From Cytobacillus oceanisediminis 2691 (lineage in GTDB: Bacteria > Bacillota > Bacilli > Bacillales > Cytobacillaceae), in assembly GCF_007678455.1 (NCBI RefSeq), contig NZ_VEEP01000007.1:1-61395 (forward strand): 61,395 bases of DNA, written 5' to 3'. Position numbers and translations under genes: made by a program. Of the stretch, positions 53,422-61,395 are shown piece after piece (the first letter of the stretch is position 1; each line of letters begins with the position of its first letter). The notes beneath the pieces are model-generated. The model was not told where the DNA came from. It was given only the letters and a program-made list of their open reading frames with translations, and searched no databases.

Positions 53422-55008
53422 ATGGAGAACACAATTTTCTCATTGCTGCCGCCATTATTGGCTATTTTGATGGTAGTGATCACAAGGCGGGTGCTATTGT
53501 CTTTGGGGACAGGCATCGTCGCAGCAGCGTTTTTGCTTGCTGACTTTAATATCATTGAAACATTCGCTATTATGTGGGATGCAGCCAAGGGGATAGTCAT
53601 CGCTGATGGCGAACTGAACACGTATAGCCTATACATCATTTTATTTTTGCTGCTTTTGGGTACAATTACAGCCTTCATTTCTATTTCAGGAGGAAGCCGA
53701 GCGTTCGGCGAATGGGCAATGAAGCGTGTCAAAACAAGAGCTGGGGCTCAATTAGTCGGTGCTTTCCTTGGCATTATTATTTTTATTGATGATTATTTCA
53801 ATGCACTGGCTGTAGGGCAGATCACTCGTCCAATCACGGACCGCCAGAAGGTTTCGCGCGCAAAACTGGCCTATATAATCGATTCAACTTCAGCACCAAT
53901 GTGTGTCATCTCTCCGATTTCCAGCTGGGGTGCTTATATCATTGCATTGATTGGTACAATCCTTGCTGCACACGGCGTGAATGAATACAGTGCGTTCTCA
54001 GGGTTCATGCAGATCGTGCCGATGAACTTCTATGCTCTTGCAGCATTGGCAATGGTGTTCATTGTTGCTCTTAGGAATGTTGAAATCGGCCCAATGAAAA
54101 AGCATGAGGAACTTGCGATTACGGAAGGAATTGTTGTTCCTCAGGACAAGCCGGTACCAGGGGAACTGAAGGATGATCTGCCAACGAGTACGAAAGGTAC
54201 TGTTGGAGACCTTGTATGGCCGATTGTAGCCCTTGTCGTAGGAACAGTAGGCATGATGCTCTGGACAGGCGCAAGTGCTGTTGAAGGAAAAGTAACCATT
54301 TTCGGTATTTTTGAAAATACAGATGTCACCAAATCTCTTGTAACTGGCGGATTGTTGGGACTTGCTGTAGCGTTGATTCTTTTTGTCAGACAGGCGGCTG
54401 TATTAAAAGGCGTCAATGCCAATGTCTTTGGAAAAGGACTAGCTGAGGGCATTAAATCAATGCTTCCGGCTATCTATATTCTCGTTTTTGCCTGGGTCAT
54501 CGTTGACCTGATTGGCCGGCTTGAAACAGGTAAATATCTGGCAGGCATCGTTGAAAGCTCAAACATCAATATTGCCTTCCTGCCATTCCTGTTGTTCCTC
54601 GTAGCCGGAATCATGGCGTTCTCAACAGGAACATCATGGGGATCATTCGGAATACTGCTTCCGATTGCAGGAGATATCGCAGCGGCTGCTGATATTACAA
54701 TTCTTTTGCCTGCTTTAGCAGCTGTCCTGGCTGGTGCAGTTTTTGGAGACCACTGCTCGCCAATTTCCGATACAACGATCCTATCATCAACAGGTGCTGG
54801 TTCACATCATATGGACCATGTCATGACACAGCTGCCATACGCGCTGATTTCAGCAGCAATTTCTGCTGTCGGATTCCTGGTCCTCGGTTTTACAGGCAGC
54901 ACGCTCGCAGCTCTTGCAGTAGTGGCCATCCTGCTGGTTGCTTTTGCGTTCATCTTCGGAAGCAAAACAAACCAGGAAGAAGTACTGAAAGAAAATCTAG
55001 CAGAATAA
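53422..55008 (+). CDS. NhaC-family transporter, likely lysine-related
   Basis: A 528-residue NhaC/ion-transporter superfamily protein with about twelve membrane segments; FIDDYFNALAVGQITRPITD, SPISSWGAYI and GAVFGDHCSPISDTTILSS are family motifs. Annotated members are Na+/H+ antiporters, but the group behind lysine riboswitches has been proposed to move lysine, and the L-box here supports that. ATG 53422 follows AAGGAGGAG. The frame upstream overlaps the leader and is not used. Monocistronic. Confidence 0.88.
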   Translation: MENTIFSLLPPLLAILMVVITRRVLLSLGTGIVAAAFLLADFNIIETFAIMWDAAKGIVIADGELNTYSLYIILFLLLLGTITAFISISGGSRAFGEWAMKRVKTRAGAQLVGAFLGIIIFIDDYFNALAVGQITRPITDRQKVSRAKLAYIIDSTSAPMCVISPISSWGAYIIALIGTILAAHGVNEYSAFSGFMQIVPMNFYALAALAMVFIVALRNVEIGPMKKHEELAITEGIVVPQDKPVPGELKDDLPTSTKGTVGDLVWPIVALVVGTVGMMLWTGASAVEGKVTIFGIFENTDVTKSLVTGGLLGLAVALILFVRQAAVLKGVNANVFGKGLAEGIKSMLPAIYILVFAWVIVDLIGRLETGKYLAGIVESSNINIAFLPFLLFLVAGIMAFSTGTSWGSFGILLPIAGDIAAAADITILLPALAAVLAGAVFGDHCSPISDTTILSSTGAGSHHMDHVMTQLPYALISAAISAVGFLVLGFTGSTLAALAVVAILLVAFAFIFGSKTNQEEVLKENLAE

Positions 55009-55010
55009 TG

Positions 55011-55042
55011 AAAAAGCTGTCTGGTATCAGACAGCTTTTTTT
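55011..55042 (+). terminator. Rho-independent terminator
   Basis: AAAAAGCTGTCTG and CAGACAGCTTTTT flank GTAT. From here to 55258 only an AT-rich promoter region was seen. Confidence 0.92.
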
Positions 55043-55258
55043 CATAATTTTAAAATAGCGGGAATAGAATCCTAATTAATAGGAGTTTTAGTATAGTTGG
55101 GAAAATTTTATCGAAAAAAATTTATTATGACGCAAATAATATTTTGACAAGCCATTAAAAACTAGCTATACTATTTCTAGACCAAATAATCTGAAAATAT
55201 AAAACTTTCTAATTCATCAATATTTTCCAGGTGATTAGAAGGCAAGGGGGATTTATAA

Positions 55259-56770
55259 ATGGAAAATCGTCCACAGTGGGGCACGAGGGCAGGATTCATT
55301 CTTGCTGCGGTAGGTTCGGCAGTCGGGTTGGGAAATATTTGGCGCTTCCCGGGTGTAGCTTATGAGAATGGCGGGGGAGCATTCTTCTTCCCATACTTAT
55401 TTGCTTTATTAACAGCAGGTATCCCAATTTTGATTTTGGAATTCACCATCGGTCATAAGTACCGCGGATCTGCACCATTAAGTTATTTCAAGATGCGAAA
55501 AGGCGCAGAATGGCTTGGCTGGTGGCAGCTTGCTATTTCTTTTGTCATTTCGACGTATTACGCAGTCATTATCGCATGGGCAATGTCCTACGCTTATTTC
55601 TCGCTCAGCAAGCAGTGGGGAGACGATCCGCTTAGCTTCCTTGTTGGGGATTATTTAAAGGTAGTGGACGCTGGCCAGGTAGGCGGTATCGTACCAGGTG
55701 TATTCCTGCCATTAGTCATTGTATGGGTCATTTCTCTTGGTATTTTGTTCAAAGGCGTCAAGAAAGGTATTGAAGTAGCGAACAAGATCTTTATTCCTGC
55801 ACTTGTTATTTTATTTATGATTATTGTTGTTCGCGCATTGACTCTGGATGGAGCAATTGATGGTGTAAACGCATTTTTCAAGCCTGACTGGAGCCAGATC
55901 CTGAACGGTAAAGTATGGGTAGCGGCATATGGACAGATTTTCTTCAGTTTATCGATCGCATTTGCAATCATGATCACGTACTCAAGTTATCTTCCTAAGA
56001 AATCTGATATTACAAACAACGCTTTCATTACTGCTTTTGCCAACTCTTCCTTTGAATTGCTGGCTGGTATCGGCGTATTCGCGGCATTGGGCTTCATGGC
56101 AATGCAGCAAGGCGTTCCAATTGATGAAGTGGTAAGCAAAGGGGTTATCCTTGCATTTGCGGTCTTCCCGCAGATCATAAATGAATTGCCGGCGTTCAGT
56201 GCGGCGTTCGGAGTACTGTTCTTCGTCAGCTTAACACTGGCAGGACTGTCTTCGTTGATTTCAATCGTTGAAACATATATTGCCGGGGTACAGGACAAAT
56301 TCAATGTTTCCCGTACTAAGGCAGTAGCAATCGGCGGCGGTCTATCTGCATTGGTTTCCATCCTGTTCGCAACACAGGGCGGCTTGAATTTCCTTGACAC
56401 AGCAGATGCGTTCATCAATAACTATGGTGTCGCTCTTGCCGGTCTTGTTGAAGTAGTCTTCATTGTATGGGTTGCAAAGGAACTGAAGAACCTGCAAAAC
56501 CATGCTGATGCAATTTCTGATATCCGTCTTGGAAGCTGGTGGGTGATTTCCCTGAAATACATCACTCCAGTAGTATTGGGTATCATGATGGTCATGAACA
56601 TCATGACAGATATTAAAACAAGTTATGGCGGCTATCCAGTCATGTTCAATGTCTACTATGGATGGTTTGTCGCAATCGGTGCTGTTATTGTTGGATTCAT
56701 TTTTGCAAAAGCAAAGAAATGGGATACTGCACTTTATGAAGTTCCACAAGACAAGGGGGTTGCTAAGTAA
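55259..56770 (+). CDS. Sodium-dependent NSS/SNF family transporter
   Basis: A 503-residue neurotransmitter:sodium symporter-family protein (LeuT fold, twelve membrane segments). The first helix has the sodium- and substrate-site motif GFILAAVGSAVGLGNIWRFPG (read in part), and YENGGGAFFFPY follows. Coupling with the tiny gene behind it marks the methionine/alanine importer subgroup. AAGGGGG precedes the ATG. The stop codon overlaps the next start by one base (TAATG). Confidence 0.9.
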   Translation: MENRPQWGTRAGFILAAVGSAVGLGNIWRFPGVAYENGGGAFFFPYLFALLTAGIPILILEFTIGHKYRGSAPLSYFKMRKGAEWLGWWQLAISFVISTYYAVIIAWAMSYAYFSLSKQWGDDPLSFLVGDYLKVVDAGQVGGIVPGVFLPLVIVWVISLGILFKGVKKGIEVANKIFIPALVILFMIIVVRALTLDGAIDGVNAFFKPDWSQILNGKVWVAAYGQIFFSLSIAFAIMITYSSYLPKKSDITNNAFITAFANSSFELLAGIGVFAALGFMAMQQGVPIDEVVSKGVILAFAVFPQIINELPAFSAAFGVLFFVSLTLAGLSSLISIVETYIAGVQDKFNVSRTKAVAIGGGLSALVSILFATQGGLNFLDTADAFINNYGVALAGLVEVVFIVWVAKELKNLQNHADAISDIRLGSWWVISLKYITPVVLGIMMVMNIMTDIKTSYGGYPVMFNVYYGWFVAIGAVIVGFIFAKAKKWDTALYEVPQDKGVAK

Positions 56771-56871
56771 TGGATGCTAGCGCAGTTGCAATGATGGTAG
56801 TGGGTATGGTCATTATCTGGGGAGGACTCGCAGCAAGTGTAATTCATGCTGTTAGAAAAGCCCGTTCATAA
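56770..56871 (+). CDS. MetS-like NSS transporter small subunit
   Basis: A 33-residue single-pass membrane protein, MDASAVAMMVVGMVIIWGGL then AASVIHAVRKARS. This matches the methionine/alanine import NSS transporter small subunit (MetS-like) family, required for activity of its large partner in corynebacteria. Its ATG shares a base with the stop of the transporter gene, so it is translated by coupling. Too short for most gene callers. Terminator follows. Confidence 0.88.
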   Translation: MDASAVAMMVVGMVIIWGGLAASVIHAVRKARS

Positions 56872-56879
56872 GAAAAGAC

Positions 56880-56913
56880 AAAAGGTCAGCCTGAGGATAG
56901 GCTGGCCTTTTTT
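56880..56913. terminator. Terminator between converging genes
   Basis: AAAAGGTCAGCC and GGCTGGCCTTTT flank TGAGGATA, then TT; one T-G wobble. It can end both the NSS transcript and the leftward yunA transcript. Confidence 0.9.
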
Positions 56914-56918
56914 GATGT

Positions 56919-57914
56919 CTATCTTTTCTTCAACCTCGCTCTTTCCTGCCTGGACCATAACTTCAAATGAGGGTATGGATCGAAGGACCATTCAGTATAG
57001 CCATTGTCCTTGTACATGCCATAATGCAGGTGCGGGGGGAATTTCCCGCTGGTTCCCGGCGGCCCGTACCCGGAGCTTCCCACACCGCCTATGACCGTTC
57101 CAGGCTCAACGATCTGCCCTACTCTAAGGTCCTTGGCAAACCCGCTCAGGTGGGCGAAGTAATGGTAGGTATTATTGATATCACGGATGCCGACCCGCCA
57201 TCCGCCATATTTGTTCCAGCCTTTCATTTCAATAATGCCATACCCTGTGGCTCGGACTGGTACTCCATAGCCGGCGAAAATATCCGTCCCTTCATGGATC
57301 CGTCTGCCGCCCCAACCGCGTGCATCTCCCCAAGTGTTGTTATAGCTGTGGTTGCTCCGAAGCGGGAGAGGGAATACATGTGTATCAAGGTCCAAGCGTC
57401 CAAAATGCTTGTAGATCATCGCTTTTCCTATGATGATTCCGACTGTCTTATCGCGTTTATAGTAATTCCAGAGGCCAATTTTAATATTCTCATGGTCTGT
57501 ACCGTAATTCAGGAGATATTGGGCGAAAGCCTGCATTACATCTTCATCATCCTTCAGGCTTGCTTTGCTGTCACCATTTCCATCGAACCCGATTCCATTG
57601 AAAAATTGTATGGAAACTGGATTGTCATCCTCCAGATTTGGATTCAGAAGTCCAGCCCACTCTTCCGGCTTGAAGTAAATTCCGGCAGTACCTTCAGCTT
57701 TTGGCAAGTCCTTTCTTGCCTGGCGGACATTCCGTTCATATTGATCCACCGCAGCAATATAATACCAGGGAATCTGGGTAACCGCTTCAACTTGAGTGTA
57801 GAGATCCATTCTCTTTTTATAGATATCCTGGTCCTGCTCAGCTGCAGATGCTAAATCCACAGAAAGGACAGGACATAGGAAAAAAAGAACGATAACTGCT
57901 TTAAGGAATTTCAC
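56919..57914 (-). CDS. yunA: M23 peptidase YunA
   Basis: A 331-residue secreted or membrane-anchored M23 (LytM-type) metallopeptidase-like protein. An N-terminal signal/anchor (MKFLKAVIVLFFLCPVLSV) precedes a lytic-transglycosylase-like helical domain (TQIPWYYIAAVDQYERN) and the C-terminal M23 domain with zinc ligands in HEGTD and HLHYG. Such enzymes cut peptide cross-links of the cell wall. GTG 57914 after GGGAGGATTAC is the start; the longer frame upstream lacks signal features. In B. subtilis yunA sits next to yunB and lipA. Confidence 0.88.
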   Translation of the reverse strand: MKFLKAVIVLFFLCPVLSVDLASAAEQDQDIYKKRMDLYTQVEAVTQIPWYYIAAVDQYERNVRQARKDLPKAEGTAGIYFKPEEWAGLLNPNLEDDNPVSIQFFNGIGFDGNGDSKASLKDDEDVMQAFAQYLLNYGTDHENIKIGLWNYYKRDKTVGIIIGKAMIYKHFGRLDLDTHVFPLPLRSNHSYNNTWGDARGWGGRRIHEGTDIFAGYGVPVRATGYGIIEMKGWNKYGGWRVGIRDINNTYHYFAHLSGFAKDLRVGQIVEPGTVIGGVGSSGYGPPGTSGKFPPHLHYGMYKDNGYTEWSFDPYPHLKLWSRQERARLKKR

Positions 57915-58160
57915 CGTAATCCTCCCTTCATGATTTGACTCCTTTATTTTCCAGCTCGAGCATATAAAATATGCTTCCGCTTGTCTTCTGTTAGTTTGCG
58001 ATGATGGGGGTTTTTCATAAATATCAAATAATGGTAATCGCAAAGATATCGTACTTGTCGATAGTATTCCATTATGTTAAAGTGACATCAGAAGCTGTAT
58101 GCCAGCCTTGATTTTTTCATGGTGTTCTTGAGGAAGTGCAGCAGGAATGGAGTGAAAATA

Positions 58161-59075
58161 ATGAGCAAAAAAGAGGTACAGAGAAAGCCTGATTGGCTGA
58201 AAATAAAGTTAAATACGAACGAAAACTATACGGGCTTAAAAAAGATGATGCGCGAGAAAAACCTACATACTGTGTGTGAAGAAGCAAAGTGCCCGAACAT
58301 CCATGAATGCTGGGCAGTTAGACGGACTGCGACCTTCATGATCCTTGGCGATGTATGTACGCGTGCATGCCGTTTTTGTGCTGTAAAAACGGGACTGCCT
58401 ACGGAACTTGACTGGCAGGAGCCAGAAAGAGTAGCGGATTCCGTTACCCTAATGAACCTTAAGCACGTCGTCGTAACAGCGGTAGCCCGCGATGACCTGA
58501 AGGATGGAGGGGCAGCTGTATTTGCTGAGACTGTAAGAGCAATCCGCCGGAAAAATCCGTTTACCTCTATTGAAGTACTGCCTTCTGATATGGGCGGAGT
58601 TGCAGAAAACCTGCAGACACTGATGGATGCTCGCCCGGATATTCTTAACCACAATGTCGAAACGGTAAAGCGCCTGACACCTAGAATCCGTGCTCGTGCT
58701 ACCTATGAACGTTCACTGGAATTCCTGCGCAGGGCAAAAGAAATGCAGCCGGACATTCCGACAAAGTCAAGCATCATGGTTGGCCTGGGCGAAACGAAGG
58801 AAGAATTAATCGAAGCAATGGATGATTTGCGTGCGAACAATGTGGACATCCTTACACTTGGCCAATATTTACAGCCTTCCAAAAAGCATCTTGAGGTACA
58901 GAAGTACTACCATCCGGATGAGTTTGCCGAGCTAAGGGAAATTGCACTGGCGAAAGGCTTCAGCCATTGCGAGGCAGGCCCTCTTGTCCGTTCATCCTAC
59001 CATGCCGATGAACAGGTCAACTCAGCAGCGAAACATAAACAACAGCTTGCAGAGCAGGAAGCACAGCAGGCATAA
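58161..59075 (+). CDS. lipA: Lipoyl synthase
   Basis: A 304-residue radical SAM enzyme that inserts two sulfur atoms into octanoyl groups on GcvH or E2 proteins. The auxiliary cluster Cys are 39, 44 and 50 ([12 protein letters not shown]) and the radical SAM Cys are 66, 70 and 73 (CTRACRFC). The C-terminal RSSYHADEQ holds the conserved Ser ligand of the auxiliary cluster. ATG 58161 follows GGAATGGAG; an upstream extension is unlikely. Its clusters come from the SUF system also in this window. Confidence 0.97.
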   Translation: MSKKEVQRKPDWLKIKLNTNENYTGLKKMMREKNLHTVCEEAKCPNIHECWAVRRTATFMILGDVCTRACRFCAVKTGLPTELDWQEPERVADSVTLMNLKHVVVTAVARDDLKDGGAAVFAETVRAIRRKNPFTSIEVLPSDMGGVAENLQTLMDARPDILNHNVETVKRLTPRIRARATYERSLEFLRRAKEMQPDIPTKSSIMVGLGETKEELIEAMDDLRANNVDILTLGQYLQPSKKHLEVQKYYHPDEFAELREIALAKGFSHCEAGPLVRSSYHADEQVNSAAKHKQQLAEQEAQQA

Positions 59076-59098
59076 TTGATTTGCACAAGCGAAAGCTA

Positions 59099-59135
59099 AA
59101 AAAGAGTTCAGCATTCAATACGCTGAACTCTTTTT
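59099..59135. terminator. Bidirectional terminator
   Basis: AAAGAGTTCAGC and GCTGAACTCTTT flank ATTCAATAC, then TT. Lies between the converging lipA and yutC genes. Confidence 0.9.
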
Positions 59136-59136
59136 G

Positions 59137-59835
59137 TTATTTACCTTTGTTCATCTGCCTTGAAAGATCATCTTTGTCTGTCTCTTCATTGAGTTCTCCC
59201 TTGGCTTCACCATTGGCGTTTTCACCTGAACTCATATCGCGGCCTTGAGGAGATTTAAGCATCTGCTTGATGACGCCATCGACCAAATCGTCGACATTGC
59301 GGCTATCGGTATCAAGCGAGGCGAAGTTCTCTACTTCATTTCGCAGGCTAGTATCGTCTGAAACGTATACATGGAACCAGCGAGGAACGACTGACATCGC
59401 CATCCGTTTCACCTGGTCTGCAGTTTCGTTGCGATTTGCAGAATCTGTCTGGTATACAATTAGTACTTCCTCATCAGTTACAAGTGTTGACACATCATCG
59501 ACATTCGGTGCCATCAAACTGAACCTGCTGATCATATCGGCGATACGCTCGCGGTCGATCGCTTCGTATGCGTTTTCTGGATTTTCCGTTCCCATTACAC
59601 CAGTTCTCTGCTGACGGACATATCCGAAGTCCTCGCTTCTATTTTTCAATCCTTTACGTCCATCTTCGTTATATAAGTCTGGACGCTGATCATTAACATT
59701 CAGTGTGTTTCCGCTTTGCTGGTAAATACCAGTCCTGCCATCACGGCCTTCCTGTGCGGCATTATCGTCACCCGCAGCACATCCAGTCATAGCCACTGTT
59801 CCGCAAATACCAAGAGCCATTAATGCTTTTTTCAA
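59137..59835 (-). CDS. yutC: YhcN/YlaJ family sporulation lipoprotein
   Basis: A 232-residue lipoprotein of the YhcN/YlaJ family. The lipobox MTGC has Cys 19. The domain at about 90-190 (DRERIADMISRFSLMAPNVDDVSTLVTDEEVLIVY in parts) matches spore cortex-lytic enzyme partners of the YhcN type, found in the inner spore membrane. The C-terminal tail is charged and likely disordered. Next to lipA, as yutC in B. subtilis. AGGGGGTG precedes the ATG. Confidence 0.85.
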   Translation of the reverse strand: MKKALMALGICGTVAMTGCAAGDDNAAQEGRDGRTGIYQQSGNTLNVNDQRPDLYNEDGRKGLKNRSEDFGYVRQQRTGVMGTENPENAYEAIDRERIADMISRFSLMAPNVDDVSTLVTDEEVLIVYQTDSANRNETADQVKRMAMSVVPRWFHVYVSDDTSLRNEVENFASLDTDSRNVDDLVDGVIKQMLKSPQGRDMSSGENANGEAKGELNEETDKDDLSRQMNKGK

Positions 59836-59983
59836 TTAAAACACCCCCTATTGATTAGAATGGCTCCGAAATTATTTTTTTTGCTTAGTAATTGATGGGG
59901 AATAAGTTATAATTAAGAAAAGCGCAGGCACGTTAGCTTGTTGACCAAGACAGATCGTTATGGAAAAAGAGGTGGACCTACCA

Positions 59984-60274
59984 ATGATTTGCATCAATAA
60001 CCTATGCTATGAAATAGTGGATGAAGAACGGAATGGCTTTAATGAGGAAGCATTTCGAGCCAGATACAGCGAGATTCTGACGAAATATGACTATATAGTT
60101 GGTGACTGGGGATATGGGCAGCTTCGCTTAAGAGGCTTTTTCGATGACCAGAACCAGAAATCAACATTCGATACGAAAATCAGTACGGTAAGTGAATACT
60201 TATATGAGTACTGCAATTTTGGCTGTGCCTATTTTGTCGCCAAGAAGGTAGCGAAGCAAGGTCAGGATAAATAG
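59984..60274 (+). CDS. yutD: YutD family (DUF1027) protein
   Basis: A 97-residue protein of the YutD/DUF1027 family, with NNLCYEIVDEERNGFNEEAF and DYIVGDWGYGQLRLRGF as landmarks and a C-terminal CNFGCAYFV with two Cys. Function is unknown. ATG 59984 lies nine bases after GAGGTGG; ATG 59960 in frame has no site. It is divergent from yutC and has its own terminator. Confidence 0.82.
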   Translation: MICINNLCYEIVDEERNGFNEEAFRARYSEILTKYDYIVGDWGYGQLRLRGFFDDQNQKSTFDTKISTVSEYLYEYCNFGCAYFVAKKVAKQGQDK

Positions 60275-60285
60275 AATAGAAAACG

Positions 60286-60326
60286 AAGGAATGCTCCAAT
60301 ACTGTGATTGGAGCATTCCTTTTTTT
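60286..60326. terminator. Bidirectional terminator
   Basis: AAGGAATGCTCCAAT and ATTGGAGCATTCCTT flank ACTGTG, then TTTTT. Confidence 0.92.
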
Positions 60327-60612
60327 ACATGTCGCTATATGGCGGCTGCTCACTTTCGCTCGGGTCATCATGGGTTGGGTGGGCACCAGCTTCTTTTCTT
60401 GGTGTACCCTGATGAAGGGACTTGAATTCATAATTGAAGTTACTGTAGGTCCGTTGTCCCTCACGCCAAGGTGTGCTTTTACCCTCAACCGGTTCATCCA
60501 TCCGGAATGGCGAACCATATGGTCCATCAGGTAAGTCTTCAGCCGTTATATAGTTCTTTTGCTTTTCAACATTCGAAAAATCAGAGTACTTTTCGCTGTC
60601 TTCCTTGCTCAT
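60325..60612 (-). CDS. Hypothetical hydrophilic cytosolic protein
   Basis: A 95-residue, highly hydrophilic protein beginning MSKEDSEKYSDFSNVEKQKN and rich in Ser, Glu, Pro and aromatic residues (DLPDGPYGSPFRMDEP, TPWREGQRTYSNFNYEF). It resembles proteins annotated only as cytosolic protein in Bacillus genomes; no known domain was seen. ATG 60612 follows AAGGTGAG. It lies about 75 bases after the DUF3055 gene on the same strand. Confidence 0.65.
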   Translation of the reverse strand: MSKEDSEKYSDFSNVEKQKNYITAEDLPDGPYGSPFRMDEPVEGKSTPWREGQRTYSNFNYEFKSLHQGTPRKEAGAHPTHDDPSESEQPPYSDM

Positions 60613-60688
60613 GAACTCACCTTCTTTTGCTTGTTGTCTTTTTAGTATTTCTTTGAAAAGACAAATCAAACAAACAGTTCATTCCAGA

Positions 60689-60955
60689 TTAAAGGATTGG
60701 CCGCAGGAATGAGCGAAGTTCTTCCGCATCTTCTTCGGATAAGTTGTAGGCATATTCGAGATAGCCTTCTTCATCAAGGTCATCGTGGCCAAGGATCGCG
60801 AATCGGCTCCCCTGGATATCCAATACGATACTCTTGCCATAATATCTTCCTGTCTGCAGGATGGCAAGGTCAAAACGCTGGTTTTCACCCACAAAGCTTA
60901 CAAAGCGTGTTTTTGTCGCTTCTGTTTCATCGTATAAAAAAAATTGTTCCGTCAT
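60689..60955 (-). CDS. DUF3055 family protein
   Basis: An 88-residue soluble protein of the DUF3055 family, with FLYDETEATKTRFVSFVGEN, FDLAILQTGRYYGKS and the acidic C-terminal NLSEEDAEELRSFL. Function is unknown. GGAGGT lies five to six bases before ATG 60955. The longer frame upstream has no similarity and is not used. Upstream (60956-61200) are short inverted repeats but no gene was found. Confidence 0.78.
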   Translation of the reverse strand: MTEQFFLYDETEATKTRFVSFVGENQRFDLAILQTGRYYGKSIVLDIQGSRFAILGHDDLDEEGYLEYAYNLSEEDAEELRSFLRPIL

Positions 60956-61221
60956 CGTGAACCTCCTATGTGCTGTAAAAGTATGTATTTTTTCAACCAT
61001 CACAAGATGCGGCTTGTGTTCGAGAGATGGTGTGCTGTGATGTAGCGGACAGTGTCCTTCGCATTCCAAAATCTCTCTCCTCCATTTTGGCAGCATTCTC
61101 ACCCACCATCAATCTTACCAGAAAAACTTTTGTTTCTGAATTTATCTTTGCGGGAAAATGCGAAAAGACCTATTTCAGACAGGATTAGTAGGGAAAGGAT
61201 TTAAAAACCAGTCACAGTTCG

Positions 61222-61395
61222 GACAGGTTTGGGAGGAGAACAAGGAAAGCTGTCAGAAGTAGCGCCGAGTTCGGACAGGTTTGAGGGAGTAACAAGAAAA
61301 GCTGTCAAAAAAAACCCGTAATTCTGACAGGTTTAGGTGAGAAGCATGAAAAGCTGTCAAAAAACCTCCGTAATTCTGACAGGTTTGAGGGAGAA
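61222..61395. repeat. 52-bp tandem array G, runs off the edge
   Basis: GACAGGTTT starts at 61222, 61274, 61326 and 61378, exactly 52 bp apart, and the array continues past the window end. Each unit has (G/T)GACAGGTTT, a GA-rich middle, GAAAAGCTGTCA or GGAAAGCTGTCAG and a unit-end ending in CCGTAATTC or CCGAGTTC. It shares the TGACAGGTTTG...AAAGCTGTCA frame and the pitch of array F, 20 kb away. Confidence 0.92.

Overview
The window is chromosomal DNA of a spore-forming, low-to-moderate GC Bacillaceae bacterium, most like the Mesobacillus/Neobacillus/Cytobacillus group. The evidence is AGGAGG-type ribosome binding sites with ATG/TTG/GTG starts, spore genes (a GerA-B-C germinant receptor, CotF-like coat proteins, YunB, a YhcN/YlaJ lipoprotein, YuzL), and gene order closely following the yus-yur-yun-yut segment of Bacillus subtilis: yusV/yusU, fadM, yuzL, fadN-fadA-fadE, yusI, gcvH, yusG, yusF, yusE, yusD, metN-metP-metQ, yurZ, sufC-D-S-U-B, yunF, yunD, yunC, yunB, yunA, lipA, yutC, yutD. 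No rRNA, tRNA, phage or transposase gene was seen.

Left part (1-19 kb) is more accessory: a YeiH-type membrane protein, a MASE3-PAS sensor, an N-acetylglucosamine PTS permease, small hydrophilic proteins, an orphan histidine kinase, a tungstate ABC transporter (tupA-B-C) with its own HTH/periplasmic-binding-protein-like regulator, and, divergent from that regulator, a HesB/IscA-like gene with an in-frame TGA and a following stem-loop that fits a selenocysteine codon. Then uppP, a rodA/ftsW-like gene, the gerA-gerB-gerC operon and a Fur-box-flanked siderophore uptake cluster (yfiY divergent from yfiZ-yfhA-yusV-fhuF-like-yusU).

The middle (24-40 kb) is metabolic: a fatty acid beta-oxidation operon behind a palindromic FadR-type operator, glycine cleavage H protein, redox proteins of the ArsC/Spx and thioredoxin folds, then methionine/sulfur genes with two separate SAM riboswitches (metY and metN-P-Q). 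The right part (40-61 kb) has the SUF iron-sulfur assembly operon, the yun genes with an inserted HD-GYP gene, a lysine riboswitch in front of an NhaC-family transporter, an NSS symporter with its tiny MetS-like subunit, and lipA. Several parts meet in function: iron uptake, SUF and LipA; FadN/A/E; riboswitch-controlled methionine and lysine transport.

The most unusual content lies between genes. At least seven intergenic tandem arrays were found, each with its own repeat unit but each with a strict pitch of 20-21, 30-31 or 52 bp, close to 2, 3 or 5 helical turns. One array has a constant core of about 8 bases and a different remainder in every unit. There is also a dispersed fold-back repeat with a conserved AAAGARC loop and a compensatory stem change (four hairpin copies at three sites), and a 140-bp cloverleaf-like palindromic element ahead of suf. 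All coordinates come from reading the sequence by eye; no search, folding or alignment program was run.
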